Assembly (NCBI RefSeq): GCF_029844725.1
Contig: NZ_JAOCKJ010000005.1
Coordinates: forward strand, 310,001-374,000
Direction: 5' to 3'
From: Pantoea sp. GD03673
GTDB lineage: Bacteria; Pseudomonadota; Gammaproteobacteria; Enterobacterales; Enterobacteriaceae
DNA: 64,000 bases
The position numbers and the translations under genes are program-made. The notes beneath the pieces were generated by a model, which was not told the DNA's origin, ran no database searches, and was given only the letters and a program-made list of their open reading frames with translations. Of this stretch, positions 8,910-16,896 are shown piece after piece. Within the stretch, counting starts at the first letter, position 1. Every line of letters starts with the position of its first letter.

Positions 8910-9491
8910 CGTACCTCCGTCAGGCTTTATTTCAGGGTAACGCAGTGTCGGCATTTGCCGCGATTTTTCAGAATAAAGATAACCTGTCATCTGCGGGTAA
9001 CCAACCTGTGCGACAACAGAACCCGATGAAAGGATCGTCGCCCCGCTTATCACGCTTAATGATTAGAGAAAATGCTAACTCACCGCACAGGGTGATTTTT
9101 TATTGTGCGATGCGATGGCGTTAACTGGCTGAATTTGCGCTAAAAATGCGTGATGACGCGCTGTGATAGTGAAGTTTTTCTAACAATTTGCGTCGGGATC
9201 TCTTGATTTATCTACGCGCGTAGATACACTAGCTCCCCAGTGATTGCTCACGGTGCACGATGCACAGTCGGCTCCATTGATTGATAAGTTACATTCGCTC
9301 AGTTTAAGCGACCGGTGAAAAATACAGCGGCGAAACGGGGCGATGAATACGATTCCAACACCAGGGAATCCTTTAACCTTTCATCATGGTTAGTCAACTG
9401 AACGTCGCCACCGGGGGGATTCTGCTTTCATCAGGGAATCGACCCATGGACGGGCGTTTATCATTCTGCATACGCATTCAGGGATAGGGTT
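8910..9491. other. Regulatory region and long leader of the MFS-LacI-hydrolase cluster
   Basis: The 582 bp contain the operator and promoter candidate listed separately. From about 9237 to 9491 a possible ~250-nt leader holds small hairpins: GTGCA-CGA-TGCAC at about 9252-9264 and GATTCC / GGAATC at 9351-9370. I looked for known riboswitch patterns and recognised none. Confidence 0.35.
9204..9230 (+). promoter_or_regulatory. Candidate promoter with embedded LacI-type operator
   Basis: The 18-bp perfect palindrome TATCTACGCGCGTAGATA (9209-9226) has the central CG of LacI-family sites. It is flanked by TTGATT (9204-9209) and TACACT (9225-9230), a possible -35/-10 pair with a short 15-bp spacer. 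A repressor bound here would block the promoter. The probable repressor is the LacI protein at 10968. Confidence 0.55.
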
Positions 9492-10880
9492 ATGACGGCA
9501 CACAATTCCGTTAAGCAGCAGGCATCACTGTCATCCACTTCGGCCGCCGATGAGCGGTTTAACACCTCTTCAGGGCGCAAAGATTTCTGGCGCGCCACTT
9601 TCTCATGCTGGCTCGGCACGGCAATGGAGTACGCGGATTTCGCGCTCTATGGTCTGGCCGCCGGGATCATCTTTGGCGACGTGTTCTTCCCGGAATCGAC
9701 CCCGGCGATGGCTCTGCTCTCCAGCTTTGCCACCTGGTCAGTCGGCTTTATTGCCCGGCCTATCGGCGCACTGTTTTTCGGCTGGCTCGGCGACCGCAAA
9801 GGCCGCAAGGTCGTCATGATCTCCACCATCATTCTGATGGGGGCTTCCACCACGTTTATCGGCCTGATACCGGGCTATGCCGCGATTGGCGTCTGGGCTC
9901 CGGTCTGTCTGGTGCTGCTGCGGTTTACGCAGGGTTTCGGCGCGGGGGCAGAGTTATCCGGTGGCACGGTGATGCTGGGTGAATATGCCCCGACAGCGCG
10001 TCGCGGACTGGTCTCTTCCGTGATCGCACTGGGCTCCAACAGCGGCACGCTACTGGCCTCACTGGTCTGGCTGCTGGTGGTGCAGATGGATCAGCAGAGC
10101 CTGCTGGCATGGGGCTGGCGTATTCCCTTCCTCAGCAGTTCACTGATTGCACTGGTTGCGCTGTGGATCCGACGTCATCTGCGTGAAACGCCGGTGTTTG
10201 AGCGCAGGAAAGCGGAGATCGAAGCAGAACGTGCAGGGGTGCTGGCGGCGCAGGGGGCAGATCAGCGACCTTTCTTCCAGCGTACACGTGCCTTCTGGAC
10301 CATGGTGGGCCTGCGTATCGGGGAAAATGGCCCGTCCTATCTGGCGCAGGGTTTTATCGTCGGCTACGTCGCGAAGGTGCTGATGGTGGATAAGTCCGTA
10401 CCCACCACTGCCGTGTTTCTTGCCTCACTGCTGGGTTTCCTGATTATTCCTTTTGCGGGCTGGCTCTCTGACCGATTTGGTCGCCGGGTGGTTTATCGCG
10501 TGTTCTGTCTGTTACTGATGGTCTACGCCTGGCCCGCCTTTACGCTGCTGGACACCCGTGAACCGATGCTGGTTATCCCGGTTATCGTGGTCGGCATGGC
10601 GCTGGCGTCACTGGGTATCTTTGGTGTGCAGGCTGCATGGGGCGTGGAGATGTTCGGCGTTCATCATCGCTACACCAAAATGGCGGTAGCGAAAGAGCTG
10701 GGCTCGATTTTATCCGGCGGCACAGCACCGCTTATTGCCGCTGCTATGCTCTCTTATACCGGCCACTGGTGGCCGATTGCGGTCTACTTCTCGGCGATGG
10801 CCGCAACAGGATTCCTGACAACCTTTGTCGCGCCTGAAACGCGAGGGCGGAATCTCAACCTGCCGGAAGATGCCATCTAG
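9492..10880 (+). CDS. MFS transporter, metabolite:H+ symporter (MHS) type
   Basis: A 462-residue inner-membrane carrier with about 12 transmembrane segments. It has the MFS signature loop 'GWLGDRKGRKVV' after segment 2 and its counterpart 'GWLSDRFGRRVV' in the second half, and the MHS-type 'RFTQGFGAGAELSGG' and 'ETPVFE'. It leads a cluster with a LacI regulator and a nucleoside hydrolase, so it may import a nucleoside or related metabolite; that is inference only, since MHS proteins carry many organic acids. An N-terminal hydrophilic tail of ~35 residues is longer than usual. Confidence 0.82.
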   Translation: MTAHNSVKQQASLSSTSAADERFNTSSGRKDFWRATFSCWLGTAMEYADFALYGLAAGIIFGDVFFPESTPAMALLSSFATWSVGFIARPIGALFFGWLGDRKGRKVVMISTIILMGASTTFIGLIPGYAAIGVWAPVCLVLLRFTQGFGAGAELSGGTVMLGEYAPTARRGLVSSVIALGSNSGTLLASLVWLLVVQMDQQSLLAWGWRIPFLSSSLIALVALWIRRHLRETPVFERRKAEIEAERAGVLAAQGADQRPFFQRTRAFWTMVGLRIGENGPSYLAQGFIVGYVAKVLMVDKSVPTTAVFLASLLGFLIIPFAGWLSDRFGRRVVYRVFCLLLMVYAWPAFTLLDTREPMLVIPVIVVGMALASLGIFGVQAAWGVEMFGVHHRYTKMAVAKELGSILSGGTAPLIAAAMLSYTGHWWPIAVYFSAMAATGFLTTFVAPETRGRNLNLPEDAI

Positions 10881-10923
10881 ATTTACCTGAGGATGCTGCC
10901 TGCCAGGAGAGCGCGAGAGACAG

Positions 10924-10952
10924 CAGGCCGTGCAAAGCGGCCTGTTTTTTTT
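10924..10952 (+). terminator. Intrinsic terminator inside the cluster
   Basis: Stem CAGGCCG / CGGCCTG with a 7-base loop followed by eight T. It lies between the MFS gene and the LacI start only 15 bp further on, so it would reduce rather than separate expression of the downstream genes. Confidence 0.8.
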
Positions 10953-10967
10953 ATGGAGGAATGTGAT

Positions 10968-11990
10968 GTGCCTAAGTCGTTAACGACAAAAGTGACCCGC
11001 AGTGAAGTTGCGAAAGCAGCAGGCACCTCAGTGGCAGTCGTCAGCTATGTCATTAACAACGGGCCTCGTCCGGTCGCCGAGGCGACCCGTCAGCGGGTAC
11101 TGGAGGCGATTAAAGCCACCGGTTACCGGCCAAATGCGGCAGCACGCGCCCTGGCGTCCGGTAACACCAAAACGTTTGGACTGGTGGTGCCCAACATCGG
11201 CAACCCCTTCGTGGCCTCAATGGCGCACGTATTGCTGCAGGAGTCGATGAACCACGGTCATGTCATGCTGCTGGGTGATGCAGGTGATGATCGTAAGCGC
11301 GAACTGGAGTTAATTCAGGGGCTGCTTAACCGGCAGGTTGATGGACTGTTTTACAACAGCGTCGATCGCCATCCTTATATCGATCTGATTAAAGCCAGCG
11401 GCACACCCCTGGTGATGCTGGAGCGGGTTGAGCCTCAGCCGGGCGTGAACATGCTGCGGGTCAATGAGCGTCAGGCCGCCTGGCAGGTAACCGCGCATCT
11501 TCTGAGTCATGGTTATCAGCAGGTGGGGATCATCAGCGGCCCGGTCGATATGCTCAACGCGCAGGATCGTATTCAGGGCTGGCGTGATGCCATGCAGGAG
11601 CGTGGCCTGGTGATTGATGAGTCGCTGATGTTTCCTGCCAGCTACACCCCACAGGGCGGGTATGCCGCAGCACAAACCATGATCGCCCGGGGGTGTGTGC
11701 CTCGTGCGCTGTTTACCAGCAACGAAGGTCAGGCAATTGGCGCACTTCGGGCCTTTTCCGAACATCAGATTCGCGTGCCGCAGGATGTGGCACTGGTCTG
11801 CTTTAACGGGACCAATCACTCGTCGTTTCATGTGCCGACATTAACGACCGTGCGGCAGCCCCTGCGTGAAATGGCCCGCTCTGCCATTCAGATGCTGAAA
11901 GAGGGTCAGAGCGAAGCGCAATTAAAGGAGTTTCCACACTATCTTGAAATTGGTGAATCCTGCGGCTGTCAGCCGCAACGTCAGAGTTAA
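10968..11990 (+). CDS. LacI-family transcriptional regulator
   Basis: A 340-residue repressor. The helix-turn-helix is 'TRSEVAKAAGTSVAVVSYVI' (about residues 8-27), then the hinge 'YRPNAAARALASGNT' and a ligand domain from ~60 ('GLVVPNIGNPFVASM'). GTG 10968 was chosen because GGAGG lies 8 bases upstream and the earlier in-frame ATGs fall on or before the terminator T-run. It sits between an MFS transporter and a nucleoside hydrolase, which suggests a nucleoside or ribose ligand. The palindrome at 9209-9226 is its likely operator. Confidence 0.85.
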   Translation: MPKSLTTKVTRSEVAKAAGTSVAVVSYVINNGPRPVAEATRQRVLEAIKATGYRPNAAARALASGNTKTFGLVVPNIGNPFVASMAHVLLQESMNHGHVMLLGDAGDDRKRELELIQGLLNRQVDGLFYNSVDRHPYIDLIKASGTPLVMLERVEPQPGVNMLRVNERQAAWQVTAHLLSHGYQQVGIISGPVDMLNAQDRIQGWRDAMQERGLVIDESLMFPASYTPQGGYAAAQTMIARGCVPRALFTSNEGQAIGALRAFSEHQIRVPQDVALVCFNGTNHSSFHVPTLTTVRQPLREMARSAIQMLKEGQSEAQLKEFPHYLEIGESCGCQPQRQS

Positions 11991-12001
11991 ACTATAAGAA
12001 T

Positions 12002-12988
12002 ATGAAAAGAATCATTATTGACTGCGATCCCGGCAACGGTATTGCGGGTGCCAACACCGATGATGGGCTGGCGATTGCGCTGGCCTTAGCTTCACCGGCT
12101 CTGTCGCTGGAATTGATCACTACCGTGGCGGGTAATACGCCATGTGACGTGGGCGCACGCGTGGCCAAAGATCTGATCGTCCGGCTTGGACTCTCTGTCC
12201 CGGTGGTACAGGGCGCGGCACAGGCGCTACAGGAAGATCCTGCGCCCTGGCGCGAGACACTGGATGACCGGGTTAATCAGCTCGCACTGGGTGAGCTATG
12301 GCAGGATGTACGCCAGCCAGCCGATGTCGCGGCGGATGCGCTTGATGCGGCGGACGCTATCGGCAAACTGATTTGCGACAATCCGGGCGAGATCACGCTG
12401 GTCGCGATTGGCCCGCTGACGAATGTGGCGCTGGCGATGCAGCGCTATCCCGCCCTGGCAGAATCGGTGGCGGAAATTGTGATCATGGGTGGCGTCTTTA
12501 CGCTGGACGACTATATCAAAGACACCAATTTTGGTCTGGATCCTGAGGCGGCGCATCAGGTGTTGCACAGCGGTGCTGCAGTGACACTGGTGCCAATGGA
12601 TGTCACCACGCAGACGCTGTTGACCCATCAGGATCTGACCCGCCTTACCGCCGTCGATCATCCGCTGACCGATTTTGTGCGCGATACGCTGCGTCCGTGG
12701 ATCGACTATTCGATGGAAACCCGTCAGCTGGCGGGATGCTGGATCCACGATGCGCTGGTGGTCGCCTGGTTGCTGAATCAGCGGGTCGCGTCGGGCGTTG
12801 ATTACCGGGTCGATATCGAACTGCGCCCCGGTGCGACGCGTGGAAAAAGCTGGCGTTACCGTCAGCCGCTTCGGCTCACTGTTGGTGTGCCTGAGCACTG
12901 CGGCGCATCGGTGCATGTGCTATGCCGTGTCGATAACACGCTGCTGTTGTCGATCATCGAACAGGCATTCAGACGCCTGACAGCCTGA
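12002..12988 (+). CDS. Nucleoside hydrolase (inosine-uridine preferring family)
   Basis: Splits ribonucleosides into base and ribose. The 328-residue protein has the calcium-binding N-terminal aspartates in the longer form 'DCDPGNGIAGANTDDGLA', which I recall from one branch of the family, the 'VAIGPLTNVALAM' block, 'IVIMGGVF' and the late 'WIHDALVVAWLL' with the ligand His-Asp. It begins 11 bp after the LacI gene, so the two are co-transcribed. With the MFS carrier it may form a nucleoside salvage unit. Base preference cannot be read from sequence. The start at 12002 has only a weak ribosome site. Confidence 0.88.
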   Translation: MKRIIIDCDPGNGIAGANTDDGLAIALALASPALSLELITTVAGNTPCDVGARVAKDLIVRLGLSVPVVQGAAQALQEDPAPWRETLDDRVNQLALGELWQDVRQPADVAADALDAADAIGKLICDNPGEITLVAIGPLTNVALAMQRYPALAESVAEIVIMGGVFTLDDYIKDTNFGLDPEAAHQVLHSGAAVTLVPMDVTTQTLLTHQDLTRLTAVDHPLTDFVRDTLRPWIDYSMETRQLAGCWIHDALVVAWLLNQRVASGVDYRVDIELRPGATRGKSWRYRQPLRLTVGVPEHCGASVHVLCRVDNTLLLSIIEQAFRRLTA

Positions 12989-13140
12989 AGGCCTGCACGA
13001 TGGAGTTGCCCGCTTACGGACTACGCCTTACCGGCTTCACGATGCGATGAGAGCTTTCAACAATTTAAGCGATCAGCCTTGGTTAGCAGCATCAGGGCGC
13101 GGGCAGAAGGGACAGGGCCGGTCTGAGCAGATGCACAGCA

Positions 13141-13605
13141 TTAAATCGTTTCGCACACGTCGATCCAGCGAGCGTTGGTCAGTTCAGCCATCAGTTGAGG
13201 CGTGATGCGGACGGCGCTGTAGGTAGCGCCTGCGGCGGGCAGGACTTCTTCAAAACTGCGCAGTGAGACATCACAGTAGACGGTCAGTGGATTCTCCAGA
13301 CCGAACGGACAGACGCCGCCAACCGGGTGGCCGGTCCAGCTGATTACCTCGTCAACGCTCAGCATTCGCGCTTTCGCGCCCAGTGCCGCTTTCAGCTTGC
13401 GATTATCCAGCCGGGCATCGCCCCGTGTCACAATCAGCACCACGTCGTTTTTCACTTTCAGTGACAGGGTTTTGGCAATCTCGCCTGGCGTCACGCCGTG
13501 GGCGCGGGCAGCCATCCCGACCGTTGCAGTGCTTTCTGCCAGTTCAATAATTTCAATTTCAGGGGCGTGTTCGGCAAAGAACTGGCGCACGGACTCCAGG
13601 CTCAT
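13141..13605 (-). CDS. YbaK/EbsC-type aminoacyl-tRNA deacylase
   Basis: A 154-residue single-domain protein of the YbaK/ProX editing family, which hydrolyses mischarged tRNAs. Family landmarks are 'GEIAKTLSLKVKNDVVLIV' with the central lysine, 'DNRKLKAALG' and 'GHPVGGVCPFGL', the glycine-rich substrate loop. ATG 13605 has GGAGAG upstream and is preferred over 13644. Other members prefer Cys-tRNAPro or Ala-tRNAPro; which applies here is unknown. Confidence 0.85.
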   Translation of the reverse strand: MSLESVRQFFAEHAPEIEIIELAESTATVGMAARAHGVTPGEIAKTLSLKVKNDVVLIVTRGDARLDNRKLKAALGAKARMLSVDEVISWTGHPVGGVCPFGLENPLTVYCDVSLRSFEEVLPAAGATYSAVRITPQLMAELTNARWIDVCETI

Positions 13606-13699
13606 CTTTCTCTCCAGGCTGATCGAAGGCGTAAAAACTGCCACAAGCCTCAGTGCCTGTAAACGAGATAAACGGAGAATTCGCTGTAATTAAGTCAGT

Positions 13700-14494
13700 T
13701 TAGCTGCCGCTCAGGGTGCAGTTGCCGCATTGTTCGACATCCGGGATGCGATAACGCTGGCAACAGCTGCGGCGGACCAGTTCGCCGTTACGCGGGATCA
13801 TTGTGCGGTAGAGTGGGTTTTCGCTGCCATCCAGCAGTCGCTGGCTGAAGAACAGCGCCTGCTCAAGTTGCAGCACCAGCGTCTCATCGATCTGGTTTTT
13901 CAGCTCACCCAGGAACCACTGGAACGAGTAGCCCATGTTATTCCAGATCAGCCGGGCGTTAATATCACCATGCTGCGTAATCCCATTGACCACCGGGATC
14001 AGATGCTGCTGAATCAGCCGATCAATGCGCTGCAGGGAATTAAGATAACGCGCTTCTTCATCTTCCTGCACATCGATCCAGAACGTGGAGGGATGGCCAT
14101 TCTCATGAAACCCGACACGAATATGCTCAGGCGAGCAGTCCAGTGCACGGGATTCCTGCAACAACGCCATGATGAGCGGTGGCAGCAGCAGGCCAAAATA
14201 CCATTGCGCCCAGAGTGAAAGCACCGGTTTCGCTTCACGAACCGCGTCAGGATGATCGCGATAGAGATAATCGCTGTAGCGCTGGGTCAGCGAGGCAAAG
14301 GCCTCTGATTGCGACCAGGCAGCAAGGGTCAGGGTGTTGTGCGGAGCCGACTGGCTGAACTTCGTCGATTCAAGCAGATAGCTGCGCTGTTGTTGTAGTT
14401 GCTCATGAAGACTTTCCGCCAGCGGACGATCATTCTGACGAAAGATCATCGACTGAGCGTTAAAACGCTGTTCCTGAGCTGAAACGGTGGCCAT
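13700..14494 (-). CDS. fhuF: Ferric siderophore reductase FhuF
   Basis: A 264-residue cytoplasmic 2Fe-2S protein that reduces ferric hydroxamate siderophores to release iron. The decisive feature is the C-terminal cysteine cluster 'CCQRYRIPDVEQCGNC', the CC-x10-C-x2-C pattern of FhuF. A Fur box (14524-14542) lies about 30 bp upstream of the chosen ATG 14494, so low iron should induce it. An upstream ATG at 14527 falls inside the Fur box and is less likely. Gene order with yjjZ and the tRNA-Leu genes matches E. coli. Confidence 0.92.
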   Translation of the reverse strand: MATVSAQEQRFNAQSMIFRQNDRPLAESLHEQLQQQRSYLLESTKFSQSAPHNTLTLAAWSQSEAFASLTQRYSDYLYRDHPDAVREAKPVLSLWAQWYFGLLLPPLIMALLQESRALDCSPEHIRVGFHENGHPSTFWIDVQEDEEARYLNSLQRIDRLIQQHLIPVVNGITQHGDINARLIWNNMGYSFQWFLGELKNQIDETLVLQLEQALFFSQRLLDGSENPLYRTMIPRNGELVRRSCCQRYRIPDVEQCGNCTLSGS

Positions 14495-14523
14495 AACGAC
14501 TCGCGAAAAGTGTAGATAAGAAA

Positions 14524-14542
14524 GCAAATGATAATCGTTATT
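14524..14542. promoter_or_regulatory. Fur box of fhuF
   Basis: GCAAATGATAATCGTTATT matches the 19-bp Fur consensus at 15 positions by eye, just upstream of fhuF. Confidence 0.8.
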
Positions 14543-14675
14543 GATTAACTCTACAAGTCGTGTAAAAAACCGTCGCGGCTGGCAGCGAAAGGGCGGGGTG
14601 AAGAGCGGTCACCAGGCCGGACAGCGCGGTGCCTGGTGCTACCGTATTGGTTAACCGCGACTGCGTTATGCTTAA

Positions 14676-15773
14676 TCAGGCATGTTCGCTGGCGGCGTGC
14701 GACTGCTGTCGGGGCAAATCTTCCCAGGCGAGAATCGTGTTCCGGCCCTGATTTTTAGCCACGTATAAGGCACTGTCCGCATTGGCTACCGCAAGATCGA
14801 ACTCATTATCGTAAATAGGCGCGATGCCAGCGCTGATGGTGACGTGGGTTGAAACTGTTTCATTGAACAGATGGGGAATTTCTAAGTCCAGCACATACTG
14901 GCGGATGCGCTCTGCCAGCTTCATGGCGATGGAGCTGTTCACATTGGTCATCAGCACCAGAAATTCTTCGCCGCCGTAGCGGGTGACAACATCGCGCGAA
15001 CGCACCGCATCACGAATCGCTACAGATACCCTTGCCAGCGCCTGATCGCCCATCGCATGCCCATAATTGTCGTTGTAGGCCTTGAAGTGATCGATATCCA
15101 GCAGCAGCACATAGTGACTGCCCGCGTGGTTTTCCAGAATATTGTCGAGCCGGTTCTTCAGGCCGCGACGGTTATAGAGCCCGGTCAGCGGGTCAAGCAT
15201 GCTGAGATCGCTGAATGTCTCTTTCTCTTCATAGAGCTGATGCATCAGGCGCAGGGTAAAGTTGTCGGCACGGCGGCGCATCAGATGCTGCAGAGAGAAA
15301 CCGATCAGCGGCAGGGTAATGGTCAGCAGGATCAGCGGCAGATGCTGGCCATTGTCGAGTAGCAAGACGGTGAGTACCGGCGGCGCGACGTGCAGACAAA
15401 AAGCACCCAGATAATCGCTCAGAGCGATGGCACTGATAAATAACACACTGATCAAACTGATAATAAGAAAGCCGCCATCAAAATAGAAGACCTGATGAAA
15501 GCGATAATTAATATGCCACGCCCAGAGTATACCCAGCAGCAGGGCCACAGGATTTAACAGGGGAAGTTTCAGTTTAGGCCATATTAAATGGGTAATTAAC
15601 ATGATGCCGCTAAAGGCCGCAACACAAATTACCGGCAGGGTAGTCTCGTTTATCTCACTGCTCATTATTGGCAGCAGGTAAAAGAGTGAAACGGCGATAT
15701 TTAAAAAGAGAAAAAGCATCACTGAAAGCCGATATTTACTCTGCTTCAGTTCTTCATATGATTGTAATTTCAT
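14676..15773 (-). CDS. Membrane-bound diguanylate cyclase (GGDEF)
   Basis: A 365-residue protein. About six transmembrane segments (residues ~15-175) form an unclassified sensor region, then a GGDEF domain from ~205. The active site 'RYGGEEF' is intact and an inhibitory I-site RxxD (RSRD) sits exactly five residues before it, so it should make cyclic-di-GMP and be subject to product inhibition. ATG 15773 is preferred over 15812. It lies between two Fur-box genes; whether it is iron-linked is unknown. It is followed within ~180 bp by fhuF in the same direction. Confidence 0.9.
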   Translation of the reverse strand: MKLQSYEELKQSKYRLSVMLFLFLNIAVSLFYLLPIMSSEINETTLPVICVAAFSGIMLITHLIWPKLKLPLLNPVALLLGILWAWHINYRFHQVFYFDGGFLIISLISVLFISAIALSDYLGAFCLHVAPPVLTVLLLDNGQHLPLILLTITLPLIGFSLQHLMRRRADNFTLRLMHQLYEEKETFSDLSMLDPLTGLYNRRGLKNRLDNILENHAGSHYVLLLDIDHFKAYNDNYGHAMGDQALARVSVAIRDAVRSRDVVTRYGGEEFLVLMTNVNSSIAMKLAERIRQYVLDLEIPHLFNETVSTHVTISAGIAPIYDNEFDLAVANADSALYVAKNQGRNTILAWEDLPRQQSHAASEHA

Positions 15774-15969
15774 TATAAATACTCGTGACGGCCCTGAAAT
15801 ACCAAAGCGCAAGCCGGCAAAAAAAGACTTTGCCAGAGAGTGAGCAAATTATTGCTGTTGCTGTTATTAAAAGTGTTATCGGCCGCAATCTAGCATTTTC
15901 CAACTGGTCTGTCATCTTCGTTGCCGGGCGTGACAAAAACAGGCTGCACGCGGGGCAAAACTGACATAT

Positions 15970-15988
15970 GATAATGGGAATGCTTATC
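15970..15988. promoter_or_regulatory. Fur box of yjjZ
   Basis: GATAATGGGAATGCTTATC keeps both outer arms of the 19-bp Fur consensus (15 of 19 by eye), 17 bp upstream of the yjjZ start. Confidence 0.75.
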
Positions 15989-16004
15989 ATTTGAGGTTTG
16001 CGTC

Positions 16005-16289
16005 ATGGGGATAGCGATTATCGCGGCCTGCGGCCTGTGGGGTGTCAGCTGGGCAATGGGTAAAAGACTGGATAGTGCGTGGGGGGTGTTGCTGCCCTGC
16101 ATCGCGTTGCCGCTTTTCGCCTTGTGGGAACCGAGCTTCAGTCAGTGGCGGATGGTGATGACGGTTACGCTGCTGCTGACGGTGGTGATGTTGTTTAACC
16201 CGCGTCTGCGTCACTATCTGCTGCTGCCATCCTGTCTGGCTTTAGCGGGGGGGCTGGCGGCTATCTCTGTGAATTTCCATCTGTATTAA
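16005..16289 (+). CDS. yjjZ: Small membrane protein YjjZ (DUF1435)
   Basis: A 94-residue protein with three or four hydrophobic segments ('IAIIAACGLWGVSWAM', 'VLLPCIALPLFALW', 'VMTVTLLLTVVMLF', 'LLLPSCLALAGGLAA') and almost no soluble part, so it should sit in the inner membrane. Position between fhuF and the tRNA-Leu trio is the E. coli position of yjjZ. A Fur box 17 bp upstream points to induction under iron limitation. GAGG about 10 bases before the ATG supports the start. Its function is unknown. Confidence 0.75.
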   Translation: MGIAIIAACGLWGVSWAMGKRLDSAWGVLLPCIALPLFALWEPSFSQWRMVMTVTLLLTVVMLFNPRLRHYLLLPSCLALAGGLAAISVNFHLY

Positions 16290-16426
16290 CAAAGGCTGAA
16301 ACCGGCGTACAGATGAAGCGACTGGATGAGCTAAAGCGAGCTGAAAAAGTAAAGTGCGCAGGGGATAAAGGAACAGTGCATTGAGAACCGAAGGGGACTT
16401 GCGGAAAAAGCTGAGGATGACAACGT

Positions 16427-16513
16427 TGGTGCGAAGAGAGGGACTTGAACCCTCACGTCCGTTAAGACACTAACACCTGAAGCTAGCGCGTCTACCAATT
16501 CCGCCACCTTCGC
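16427..16513 (-). tRNA. tRNA-Leu (CAG), third of the cluster
   Basis: An 87-nt tRNA with encoded CCA, long class II variable arm, anticodon CAG in 'CTTCAGGT' and the TTCAAGT T-loop. Transcription runs leftward, making this the last of three. It matches E. coli leuP/Q/V in sequence and position. The variable stem contains a U-G pair. Confidence 0.96.
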
Positions 16514-16541
16514 ATCGAGTTGTCTGTTCATATCACCGCAA

Positions 16542-16628
16542 TGGTGCGAAGAGAGGGACTTGAACCCTCACGTCCGTTAAGACACTAACACCTGAAGCTA
16601 GCGCGTCTACCAATTCCGCCACCTTCGC
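16542..16628 (-). tRNA. tRNA-Leu (CAG), second of the cluster
   Basis: Identical over 87 nt to the copy at 16427-16513, including the U-G pair in the variable stem and encoded CCA. The spacer to its neighbours is about 28-30 bp. Confidence 0.96.
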
Positions 16629-16658
16629 GCAGTGCTCGCGATATGAAACATGTGATTT

Positions 16659-16745
16659 TGGTGCGAAGAGAGGGACTTGAACCCTCACGTCCGTTAGGAC
16701 ACTAACACCTGAAGCTAGCGCGTCTACCAATTCCGCCACCTTCGC
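16659..16745 (-). tRNA. tRNA-Leu (CAG), first of the cluster
   Basis: Same tRNA with one difference: the variable stem reads GTCC against GGAC, a C-G pair where the other two copies have U-G. It is promoter-proximal. Confidence 0.96.
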
Positions 16746-16779
16746 ATACCCGTAACACCCTGAGAATGTTACAACCACG

Positions 16780-16814
16780 GAGGCGCATTCTAGAGATTTT
16801 ACTCTTTGCGTCAA
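16780..16814 (-). promoter_or_regulatory. Promoter of the tRNA-Leu operon
   Basis: On the minus strand TTGACG (16814-16809) and TAGAAT (16792-16787) are 16 bp apart, followed by the GC-rich discriminator GCGCC typical of growth-rate controlled stable RNA promoters. The predicted start is near 16780, 35 nt before the first tRNA. Confidence 0.8.
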
Positions 16815-16896
16815 CAACTATTTCGTCGGGCTGAAACGATCGCTGTAAAAAGCAACGTTTTCAGCCCGGCAACGCGGTTGACGGCGGGAAAAGCGC

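Noticed and set aside
8910..9053. Longer N-terminus for the histidine phosphatase
   Set aside because: The RHG motif would be moved 48 residues inward and the internal ATG has a near-perfect ribosome site.
9237..9491. Known riboswitch in the MFS leader
   Set aside because: Small hairpins are present but no conserved core of a class I know could be matched by eye.
16331..16817. Small frames with repeated 'KVAELVDALASG' strings
   Set aside because: These are translations of the three tRNA-Leu genes, not proteins.
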